Below are positions 55,096 through 64,000 of a DNA stretch of 64,000 nt, in pieces (position 1 is the stretch's first letter; each line of letters opens with the position of its first letter). The notes beneath the pieces were generated by a model. The model saw only the letters and a list, made by a program, of their open reading frames with translations. It did not search any database and was not told where the DNA came from. The position numbers and the translations under genes are program-made. Source of the DNA: Pratylenchus scribneri (taxonomy: Eukaryota > Nematoda > Chromadorea > Rhabditida > Pratylenchidae); contig JAQSEB010000114.1 in NCBI GenBank assembly GCA_030063045.1, forward strand, positions 2,852,001-2,916,000, in the 5' to 3' direction.

Positions 55096-56075
55096 ATGGA
55101 CATTGTCAAAAGGGTCAATCCCGAAATTGAAAAATTGCCAACAATCGATGGACTTCGCCTCATTCGGCCAAAAGTTGTGATGGGCTTCAATTTTGGGTTT
55201 TTATTCATTTTTGGGTAGGTTTTCCCGGATGAACGTGGATTCTTCTGCGAATCGTACAATGCAAAGGAATGGAAAGAAAAACTCAATTTTGATGAGCCAT
55301 TCCTCCAGGACAATCATTCATTCTCCAAATTTGGCGTAATCCGTGGCCTTCACGCCCAAAGTGGAATGGGCAAATTGGTCTCCGTTTTGGTTGGCGCAAT
55401 TTATGGTCATTTTATTTTGCACAGATTCTAATTTCCATTGTTTTAATATTAGATGTTGCCGTCGATATTCGCCCAAATTCGCCAACTTTTGGCAAATGGC
55501 ACGGAATTTTGTTGGATTCAAAGGAGAAAACCAATTTTTGGATTCCAGATGGTATTTTATGAAAGGGAAGGCAAATTAAAATATTAATTTCCCTCTTAAT
55601 TTTAAGGCTTTTTACATGGATTTCAGGTAATTTTTTGTTGGGGGGGGGGGGATAATTTATTGGCCTTTAATGTCCCCAATCTATTTTAGTGCATTTCACA
55701 AGAAGGGGCCCATGTGGTTTATAAGGTGAATTGAATTCAATTTCAAATATAATTTCCAACAAATTCACAATTTCCTTGCCTATTTCAGTGTTCCGCCGTT
55801 TACGATTCAAAATTGGAATTTGGCATAAATCCATTGGATGAGGAGGCAAACAAAAATGGGCCAATAATGAGGGAATATATTTTGGTTTAGATTGGCATTG
55901 TTTGGCCAGTAATGGACAAATCCAAATGGATTGTGAGCGAAAGGGACCAGGTTGGATGGAAAATGAATTAATTTATTGTTCATTAATAAATTAAATTATA
56001 TTTTAGAAACATCCCGGATTGGACACTCTCCGACAACGAATTACTCATCAAGAAAATGGAATGGCAAAAGAATAA
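55096..56075 (+). CDS. RmlC-like dTDP-4-dehydrorhamnose 3,5-epimerase
   Basis: RmlC-type enzymes epimerise dTDP-4-keto-6-deoxyglucose in dTDP-rhamnose synthesis, a pathway present in nematodes. The cupin signature is clear: DERGFFCESYNAKEW, then FLQDNHSFSKFGVIRGLHAQ (with the RGLH motif), VLVGAIYDVAVDIRPNSPTFG, HGILLDSKEK and FWIPDGFLHGFQVIS. The sequence continues to SAVYDS, GINPLD and WIVSERD. The intron before the WPVMDKSKW exon seems to start with GC rather than GT, since no GT donor fits the frame. The final exon gives a stop at 56075 with the visible splice phase; another frame stays open to 56136. The protein is about 190 residues, as usual for the family. Confidence 0.85.
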
Positions 56076-57939
56076 TTGGAAAAAAGCTGAAGGGCACATC
56101 AATGGATTCTTTCAAATTATTGAGGCAATAAAATAAATAATATTCAATTATTTTATACATCAATGTTTTGTTTGAAAATGCATTCTTCCCCATTATTCAT
56201 TTATTTAGCTTTCTCCCTTCGCCCTTTATCCTTTTGGTCAACAATGAATTTGGGCGGCTGGCAATACAAATCACAAAGACAATAATCCCCCAATTGAGGT
56301 CATCCGTTGCCTTCCCTCATTCATTCATTCATCTCATCTCATCCCATCTTCCCACCGTTCCCCCTCTCCTGTCCTCCCAATTCCAATTGCTTATTCTTGC
56401 GCATCCCTCCCTTCCTTTCTTCTTCAATTTTGCCTTCTTTCCCATTCAAATTTTCCTCATTTGCTGAACCAAAGGCCGAAGCGATTGACCTTGAAGATAG
56501 ATGGCCTTCTTCTATGAATTTATTGTCCATTCCACTTGAACAAAACCAAACATCAATGAACCAGCCGTTCCTCTCCCCTTCGAAATCACAAAATTGAGGG
56601 CCACAATCTCCTTCCAAATTATGCTTACTTTGAGATCAAAAAACAAATTATTCCTTCTTATTTATATTCATCCGGACATTTCTCCAATTTTCCCATCATC
56701 CATCCCATTTATTTTTTTAAAAAGCCGATTCAGTCATTCTTTTCGTCGCCGAATTTGTGCTAATTAAGATGAACACTGGGTGAGTGGAAAAGGTCGTCGT
56801 TAATAAAGGAAAAATTAAGGAGAACAGATGAAATGGAAAAACCTGCCTTGAAGGCGAATTATCTGGGAACATCCAAAAATGCAAATTGTGGAGGACGGCA
56901 ATTATCCATCCAATCCACAAAACATAATTGTCCATATTTTGAAAGAGTAAATTGGCCCTCACAGCTCACACATTCCCACTTATAATTATTAATATTAATT
57001 AAAATTTAATCAAAATGATCAAAGAATTCATTAAATTTGACCAAACAAATGGAAATGGACCCTTTCTTTCCATCTCCCTTTTTAATCCATCATCATGCTG
57101 AACCGGCTTCCACACATTCCCTCTTCGGCTTGATTGGCTGGTTATAAGCCGATTTTTTGTTGTTGTGGATCGATTCCATGCGAACAATCCCTCCTTCCCC
57201 TTCCCCTTCCATCTGACCATGAATGAATAAGGAATAACCCAAAAAGTGGTTGGCGAAAGCAACAAAACATCCAAATCCAATCCACTCATTTCGGCGACAT
57301 CAAAAACCTTCTTTCCATTGTGGTTTGCCTTTATCCCACAAAATCCATTCAAATACTATAATAAAATGTACACAAAATTTCCATAAATTCTCCCAAAAAT
57401 ATCATCCAATCTCCATACCCCTCCATATAATAATCATTCATAAATCTCTCCACCAACCAATTCTTTGACCATTCCCCGCAATGAGCAATTAAGCAAACAA
57501 AAATTGCAGCGACTGAGGACTGACCACCAAAATCTCCTCCATTTGAGCTTTTCCAGTCCAATTCCTCCCTCCATAAATGCGGCTTTTCCTTCCTAATAAC
57601 CTCCGCTTTTCCTAAAGTTGGCCAATTCCCATTTTTGGTCAATCTTTTATGATCTAACCCTCCTCAAAAAGTGTGGAATAATTTTATGATTGGGCGAGTT
57701 TATTTTATTTTTTGATATTTGCCCAACAATAAAATGTCCCTCCCAATCTAAACAATCAAAAAATTTATGGCCTTTTTTTAAGAATTATTCCCAATAAATT
57801 TATTCTTATCAATTTTTATCAATTAACCGCAAAAGCGCTTTAAATAAAAATGTCCAGCCACAATCCTTTCTTTTTTATTTAGATTTTGCATCATTCTTTG
57901 ATTCTTCATCATTCCAGCAGAATATTTCCCTCCAGCAAA
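56076..57939. other. Intergenic or unresolved region
   Basis: Several frames of 80-117 codons exist on the minus strand. One (near 56.85-56.95 kb) starts MDNYVLWIGWIIAVLHNLHF, like a signal or membrane anchor with a GT donor downstream, but I could not join it to further exons. Nothing here is recognisable. A small lineage-specific gene on the minus strand is possible. Confidence 0.35.
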
Positions 57940-58558
57940 ATGGCTGCTCTTCAGGATTCGCTGACCAATTTGGGCCAATTCCAAATTCCCAGGCCCAAAT
58001 GTGTCGGCATGGAATTCATCACAATTCGTGGAAGCCATTCCGGCTTTTATCGAAGCATAAACAAAAGTGTGGCAATCAAATATGGAATTGTGCAGCAAAA
58101 GAATGGATTAATGGCCAACAAAAGACCAACCATTCCAGAAAATTGGATTAGTCAAGAAAAGAAGGCTCAAAATAGACCAAAAGGTGGAATCATCCCGGAG
58201 GAACCGGAAACAGAGCCGACACCCGATTATGAACAGCAAGGGGAGGAGAATGGGGGAAAATGGTGCGAAAATGGGAGAAATATGCACATTATGATATTCA
58301 TTTTTAAGTTCGGCCGATGATCGAATCGCATTGCCAATTGTTAGTGCACCACCGGCGCCTCCACTTTTGCCAGAATTTCGCCAATCTTTACTTAAAAAGC
58401 GACATCATATAAATAAGAATGGAAAGGAAAATATGGGGAAAAGTCGATTCAAAATGATGGCCGCCGGAGGGAACAAATTTACGGGAAAATTTGGGCAATT
58501 TGATGGACAAAATGGAATTATCGAAAACGATGAAAGATTGGCAAGCATAAAACTTTAA
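57940..58558 (+). CDS. Unrecognised basic, Pro-rich protein
   Basis: Two exons encode about 185 residues. Exon 1 starts MAALQDSLTNLGQFQIPRPK and runs to about 58250. A 49-bp intron (GTGCGA...TTTTTAAG) is followed by an exon starting SADDRIALPIVSAPPAPPLL and ending ERLASIKL. Features are a possibly folded N-terminus (CVGMEFITIRGSHSGFYRS), an acidic Pro-rich middle (EEPETEPTPDYEQQ), a poly-Pro stretch and a basic SLLKKRHHINKNGKE segment that resembles actin- or membrane-binding basic motifs. No family is recognised. More upstream exons may exist. Confidence 0.55.
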
Positions 58559-58969
58559 AATGAACAATTAATGGAACAATAATATTTGGTGAAGATGGAC
58601 ACTTTATTTTTGCATAAATTGTATAATTTATTTTAATATTTATTTATTATTTTTATTGCGTCCTTTTTGCAGCCAAGGGATGTTTATTGTCGTTATAATT
58701 ATAAATGCAAAATGGATAAGGATTAAGCATTTTTTATATTAAAATTCAGAGTTTTTTCACGAGTACCTAAAAAAATGTAAGTTTTCTGAATAAGATAGTT
58801 AAAAGAAAAGGGAAATGAAATTGTGAGAAAGTGTACGATATTTTGAAAAGGGAATTAAAACATGAACATTGTCCAAAATTAAATCAGAACAAAAAATTTA
58901 TACGAAGGAAATCAAATCAGAATTAATATGAATAAAAAAAAGTGGAGGGGGGGGGGGGGGAATAAAACA
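58559..58969. other. Gene-free AT-rich stretch before the minisatellite
   Basis: This is the 3' flank of the preceding gene with simple AT-rich sequence and a G run near 58945-58962. No coding signal was seen. Confidence 0.5.
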
Positions 58970-61255
58970 TTAAAACAGAAGGATAAATGTTTGGGCAAAT
59001 AAAACAGGCGGAATTATTTTGGTGCAAATAAAACAGGTGAATTATTTTAGTGCAAATAAAACAGGCGGAATTATTTTGGGGCAAATAAAACAGGCGGAAT
59101 TATTTTGGGGCAAATAAAACAGGCGGAATTATTTTGGGGCAAATAAAACAGGTGAATTATTTTAGTGCAAATAAAACAGGCGGAATTATTTTAGTGCAAA
59201 TAAAACAGGCGGAATTATTTTAGTGCAAATAAAACAGGCGGAATTATTTTGGGGCAAATAAAACAGGCGGAATTATTTTGGGGCAAATAAAACAGGCGGA
59301 ATTATTTTGGGGCAAATAAAACAGGTGAATTATTTTAGTGCAAATAAAACAGGCGGAATTATTTTAGTGCAAATAAAACAGGCGGAATTATTTTAGTGCA
59401 AATAAAACAGGCGGAATTATTTTGGGGCAAATAAAACAGGCGGAATTATTTTAGTGCAAATAAAACAGGCGGAATTATTTTAGTGCAAATAAAACAGGCG
59501 GAATTATTTTGGGGCAAATAAAACAGGCGGAATTATTTTGGGGCAAATAAAACAGGCGGAATTATTTTGGGGCAAATAAAACAGGTGAATTATTTTAGTG
59601 CAAATAAAACAGGCGGAATTATTTTAGTGCAAATAAAACAGGCGGAATTATTTTAGTGCAAATAAAACAGGCGGAATTATTTTGGGGCAAATAAAACAGG
59701 CGGAATTATTTTAGTGCAAATAAAACAGGCGGAATTATTTTAGTGCAAATAAAACAGGCGGAATTATTTTGGGGCAAATAAAACATGCGGAATTATTTTG
59801 GGGCAAATAAAACAGGCGGAATTATTTTAGTGCAAATAAAACAGGCGGAATTATTTTGGGGCAAATAAAACATGCGGAATTATTTTGGTGCAAATAAAAC
59901 AGGCGGAATTATTTTGGGGCAAATAAAACAGGCGGAATTATTTTGGGGCAAATAAAACAGGCGGAATTATTTTGGGGCAAATAAAACAGGCGGAATTATT
60001 TTGGGGCAAATAAAACAGGCGGAATTATTTTAGTGCAAATAAAACAGGCGGAATTATTTTAGTGCAAATAAAACAGGTGGAATTATTTTGGGGCAAATAA
60101 AACATGCGGAATTATTTTAGTGCAAATAAAACAGGCGGAATTATTTTAGTGCAAATAAAACAGGCGGAATTATTTTGGGGCAAATAAAACAGGCGGAATT
60201 ATTTTAGTGCAAATAAAACAGGCGGAATTATTTTAGTGCAAATAAAACAGGCGGAATTATTTTGGGGCAAATAAAACAGGCGGAATTATTTTGGGGCAAA
60301 TAAAACAGGCGGAATTATTTTGGGGCAAATAAAACGAATTATTTTAGTGCAAATAAAACAGGCGGAATTATTTTGGGGCAAATAAAACAGGCGGAATTAT
60401 TTTAATGCAAATAAAACAGGCGGAATTATTTTGGGGCAAATAAAACAGGCGGAATTATTTTGGGGCAAATAAAACAGGCGGAATTATTTTGGGGCAAATA
60501 AAACAGGCGGAATTATTTTAGTGCAAATAAAACAGGCGGAATTATTTTAGTGCAAATAAAACAGGCGGAATTATTTTGGGGCAAATAAAACATGCGGAAT
60601 TATTTTGGGGCAAATAAAACAGGCGGAATTATTTTAGTGCAAATAAAACAGGCGGAATTATTTTGGGGCAAATAAAACATGCGGAATTATTTTGGTGCAA
60701 ATAAAACAGGCGGAATTATTTTGGGGCAAATAAAACAGGCGGAATTATTTTGGGGCAAATAAAACAGGCGGAATTATTTTGGGGCAAATAAAACAGGCGG
60801 AATTATTTTGGGGCAAATAAAACAGGCGGAATTATTTTAGTGCAAATAAAACAGGCGGAATTATTTTAGTGCAAATAAAACAGGCGGAATTATTTTGGGG
60901 CAAATAAAACATGCGGAATTATTTTAGTGCAAATAAAACAGGCGGAATTATTTTAGTGCAAATAAAACAGGCGGAATTATTTTGGGGCAAATAAAACAGG
61001 CGGAATTATTTTAGTGCAAATAAAACAGGCGGAATTATTTTAGTGCAAATAAAACAGGCGGAATTATTTTGGGGCAAATAAAACAGGCGGAATTATTTTG
61101 GGGCAAATAAAACAGGCGGAATTATTTTGGGGCAAATAAAACGAATTATTTTAGTGCAAATAAAACAGGCGGAATTATTTTGGGGCAAATAAAACAGGCG
61201 GAATTATTTTAATGCAAATAAAACAGGCGGAATTATTTTGGTGCAAATAGGCTGA
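58970..61255 (+). repeat. Large 29-bp minisatellite, about 78 units
   Basis: The unit is AAATAAAACAGGCGGAATTA followed by TTTT and AGTGC, GGGGC, GGTGC or AATGC. Variants are CATGCGG for CAGGCGG and a shortened CAGGTG form. The order of variants is duplicated with an offset of exactly 807 bp. A run of 14 G lies just before it near 58950. No open frame of note crosses it, and the transcription state is unknown. Confidence 0.95.
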
Positions 61256-61632
61256 ATTAAATGTTTGAGGCAAATAGGGGAATCAATTATTTATTTAAAT
61301 GATTAATTAATGTCGATATTTCGGTGAAAATACACTTTATTCTTAGAAAAAATGTACAATTTATTTTAAAATTTATTTATTATTTTTATTACGGCCTTTT
61401 TCGCCTTTATTCCTCCTCTTTTCCTAGTCAATGCTTGACAATCTATCAGTGATCCTCGCCGAATTCGAATTGTTGAGGAGCAGGCAAGGAAATAGGGAAA
61501 ACCCAGATGATTTAGCCGATTAGTGAAAAACCTTTTCAATTTCTTATAAATATTTCCCTTTTTCCACTTTTACCATCCCGAAAATTGTTGCTTCCAGCAC
61601 TGGGCTGTTCTCGTCGAATTTTCAGCCCCAAA

Positions 61633-62012
61633 ATGGAGAAGTGCAAAATCGAAAAGAAGCAAATGTTGGGGAGAATGTTGCCGAGAATAGTTTGAAAAGA
61701 AATGGGTGCTTATCTTTAAGAATTAAATATAAAAATGATTTGATTGAATACTTACAGCCAGCACATTCCCATATCCAAGGGGCACTCGGGCTTGCCAAGG
61801 GCCCGGATCTTGTCTGGCAAATGCAGGTGCCCATTTTCCCAAGAAAGGAGCGGATTGGGGCAAATCCCAAATTGGTTTACATTGGGAAAGAGGTGGCAAA
61901 GATTGATCGGCATTTGGCCAAAGAGGCGAAAGCCAAGTTGATTCAGGCGAAAAAAAGGGACGAATTAGACGTCGATTTGGATCAATGGAAAGGCAAATCT
62001 GATGGAAAATGA
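61633..62012 (+). CDS. Unrecognised small basic protein, possibly mitochondrial
   Basis: Two exons give about 103 residues. Exon 1 begins MEKCKIEKKQMLGRMLPRI (61633). A 68-bp intron with GTTTGA and TTACAG ends allows the frame to continue as PAHSHIQGALGLAKGPDLVW and on to a helical Lys/Glu-rich end (KEVAKIDRHLAKEAKAKL). The size and basic N-terminus would suit a mitochondrial ribosomal or assembly protein, but no family signature is recognised. The stop is at 62012. Confidence 0.55.
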
Positions 62013-62406
62013 AATGAAAATTGAAAGTAAGATTACTCGGCTTATTTCGGGTGGCAAATTGTTTGGTCCAATCAAATGGACAGAAGAAAGGAGAACCAAA
62101 TTGAGGAGAATTAGACAAACAGTGAGAAGGAGGGAAAAGAAGAAAATGGAATAATGAAAAATGCTTAAAATTGAGTGGAATTTGGTCAATATTAAATATG
62201 ATTATTATACAGAGTGCATCGTCGAACACAACTTCTGGCACATTTATGGCGATGGGAAAAACTGGATGCTCGGCAAAAGTAAAAATGAAGGCAAGGGGTG
62301 CAACCAATGGCAAAACATGCAAAATAAAGGAATACGGTACTGAATAGGCAAAGTAGGCGACGAATCAAAATGGCACCCAAATCCATGCCCTTGGGGAAAT
62401 TAATTA

Positions 62407-63496
62407 AATGGAGAGGGAGAATATATCGCCAACCCGGAATACAATGCAGCTTAACCAAAATCCACAACATTGGCCAATGGAACATTTATTATCGATTGAA
62501 TCATCACCAAAATAAACAATTCTTCCTGGTCGACCACCTTTTGTTGGTGATTCGCCGTAGACAATTGCATTTGACCAACGAATTGGCCAACTTTCATCCA
62601 ATCTTGGGCCATCATTTTGATTGGTTGAAGGGTCAAAATTGTTGCGAAAAGATTGGCTACGAGAATGAATGGCAGAAGTGCTGGCCTTTTTGGGTGGAAA
62701 AACCAAACGAGAATAGGCAAAATAGAGCAGAACAAGACGCCAAATGAGTGAGGCAGTGGTGGCCAAAACTGAGAGGAGAAGGGGCCAAAGGAGGAGCTGA
62801 AAATGGAGAGGAAAAATGAAAGGAGAACAAAATTAACATATGGGCCAGAACAACGGCAAGAAGTGAGGAGGAAAAAATTGGCAAAAGTGATTGGGCCATC
62901 ATGAAGGGCCATGAAAAGGAAGCCAATGCGAAAATTGTTGAAGCCATGAAGCCATTCAACCAAAGCCTACATTGAAATATAGTGGACTTTTATTTGAATT
63001 GAATGGATACCTCCCAAAGTACGGTGAATCCACTTTTATGTTCGGCAATGTCCAATCGATGAACAAATGCATTCTCAATACAGAGCATCTAATTAGGCAA
63101 TTAAATGGTGGATATTTGGGGATTAATTCACCACAAGGAGGAGGATTAGCATTGAACCGGACACAGAAACAACAACAAGAAGGAGTACAAAATAGAATCG
63201 AAGGGGAAATGAGGTGAGAAATCCCTGAAGAATGGCATAAACATGGATCCAATTGAGGAGGGAATCCAATGAAAAAATGAGCAAAGAAATGGCATAAAGG
63301 GCATGCATTGTGCGGGAAGTGAGCATCGGAATTGTGGGCGAGGCGTTGGCAGAGGCAAATCCGGAGGCGTAAAGATCTAGCCAAAAAATTGAATAAAATG
63401 GCCACAAATTTGGCCAATATGATCCAAAAATATGTGCATACCAAGAAGGACGAGTACATTTCCATGGCGGGCAGTATTAGATATGGTTGAGGACAT
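62407..63496 (-). CDS. Multi-pass membrane protein of unknown family
   Basis: From ATG 63496 the exons read MSSTISNTARHGNVLVLL, then a long membrane-rich segment (MHALYAISLLIFSLDSLLNW; FYFVLLLVVVSVSG), a soluble exon (IENAFVHRLDIAEHKSGFTV), a segment EWLHGFNNFRIGFLFMALHD, another membrane exon (LLLWPLLLSVLATTASLIWR), and a hydrophilic tail with SRSQSFRNNFDPS. There appear to be five to six membrane spans. The splice sites used have GT...AG ends and preserve the frame. The last exon is uncertain: the frame stops at about 62407, but further exons down to 62.15 kb are possible. I cannot assign a family. Confidence 0.6.
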
Positions 63497-63778
63497 TTGA
63501 AATGGAAATGGACTAATAAAATGGAAAATATGGGATATTTTCAACTAAAAGTGGATGGGTCGATGAATTGAGAATGGGAAAATGGACAACAACAAGTCTT
63601 TGGCCAATTAGGCCCAAAACATGCAATGCCGAAAAGAGGCTGGGGAATTGGAGGAAAAAGGAAGTGGGCTAGTCTTTTCCGGCACAAAACATGAAAAAAT
63701 CAAATCAAATATTTTATTCAATAAAAATTCAAATAGCCAAAAATGAGAAAAAAAACATCAAATTAAATTAATCATCAA

Positions 63779-64000
63779 TTATTGAATTGATTTTCCTCCA
63801 CCCAAACATTTTGGTGCCGGTGCCTGTTCTTGGCCATTCCATTCTTCGAGGGTTTTTGCCTCTATTCTCAATGCATGAATTTGATTCTGCAATTCCTCGG
63901 CCAACAATTTATTCACCATTCTTTGTCGTTGCAATTGTGAAAGGCCATTGAATTTTTCCGAGCAAATTTGGACCCGAAAATGTTTTTCCGCCCCTCTTGG
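63779..64000 (-). CDS. BolA-like protein, C-terminal part (cut by window edge)
   Basis: BolA proteins work with monothiol glutaredoxins in iron-sulfur cluster trafficking. The visible 73 residues carry the BolA core: HFRVQICSEKFNGLSQLQRQ with the conserved helix, then MVNKLLAEELQNQIHALRIE and AKTLEEW. A short tail ends GGGKSIQ at the stop at 63779. The N-terminal part with the first strand lies beyond the right edge. Confidence 0.88.
   Translation of the reverse strand, partial: PRGAEKHFRVQICSEKFNGLSQLQRQRMVNKLLAEELQNQIHALRIEAKTLEEWNGQEQAPAPKCLGGGKSIQ

Noticed and set aside
56999..57642. Two minus-strand frames of 97 and 117 codons
   Set aside because: No homology, no consistent splice links and biased composition; kept only as an unresolved region.
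58970..61255. CRISPR array or repetitive protein gene
   Set aside because: No spacers and no long open frame; it is a 29-bp minisatellite.

Overview
This window is nuclear DNA of an animal, most probably a nematode. The host genes have many small exons separated by introns that are mostly 40-70 bp and AT-rich with GT...TTTTAG ends. One gene is a secreted protein with a very long EB/lustrin cysteine-rich region and a C-terminal chitin-deacetylase-like domain, a combination typical of nematodes. One intron in the rmlC-like gene appears to be GC-AG. I cannot name the species; a plant-parasitic (tylenchid or cyst) nematode would fit, but this is inference only.

Region 1 (1 to about 15.5 kb) is a Polinton/Maverick, a virus-like DNA transposon that runs off the left edge. 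It encodes a protein-primed family B DNA polymerase (N-terminal half only in the window), an adenain-like protease, a major capsid protein, a pX/pVI-like basic capsid protein, a large minor-capsid-type protein, a retroviral-type integrase with a chromodomain (broken by one frameshift), two conserved small Polinton-type proteins and an FtsK/HerA-type packaging ATPase. Beside this core is an accessory block: a complete intronless innexin, a free-standing PAZ-domain protein (the small-RNA 3'-end-binding module of Argonaute and Dicer), a FLYWCH-like zinc-finger protein and several Cys-rich or acidic orphans. The structural genes lie in tight, often overlapping runs behind a few TATA-containing promoters. 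The innexin/PAZ side uses promoters rich in CCACGCCC and CTCCGCC boxes. A 0.7-kb non-coding stretch (5.25-5.95 kb) holds repeated hairpin-like units.

Region 2 (15.5-21.2 kb) is debris: remnants of a biotin-protein ligase gene, an RPB12 exon, unidentified exons, interspersed short repeats, tandem repeats and a 5'-truncated C-terminal piece of a Polinton DNA polymerase in the opposite orientation to the first. An array rich in TGACTCA follows; the same motif occurs at 14.8-15.0 kb inside Region 1.

Region 3 (21.2-39.4 kb) is ordinary host gene space: TRAPPC9/Trs120 (+), Sec16 (-), a TM9SF protein (-), a CDK4/6-type kinase (+) and SSRP1 of the FACT complex (+). Three act in the secretory pathway and two in cell cycle or chromatin. 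Two tRNA-derived SINE-like copies lie in TRAPPC9 introns and a foldback MITE-like element lies in an SSRP1 intron.

Region 4 (39.4-64 kb) holds the giant EB-module/chitin-deacetylase-like gene (-), an RmlC-like epimerase (+), two unrecognised small genes (+), a multi-pass membrane protein (-) and a BolA protein (-, cut by the right edge). Two minisatellites, one in an intron of the deacetylase gene and one about 2.3 kb long at 59.0-61.25 kb, share a core sequence in opposite orientation. The longer one contains an 807-bp internal duplication.

The strongest candidate for something undescribed is the PAZ-protein plus innexin cargo of the Polinton, together with its structured non-coding repeats.
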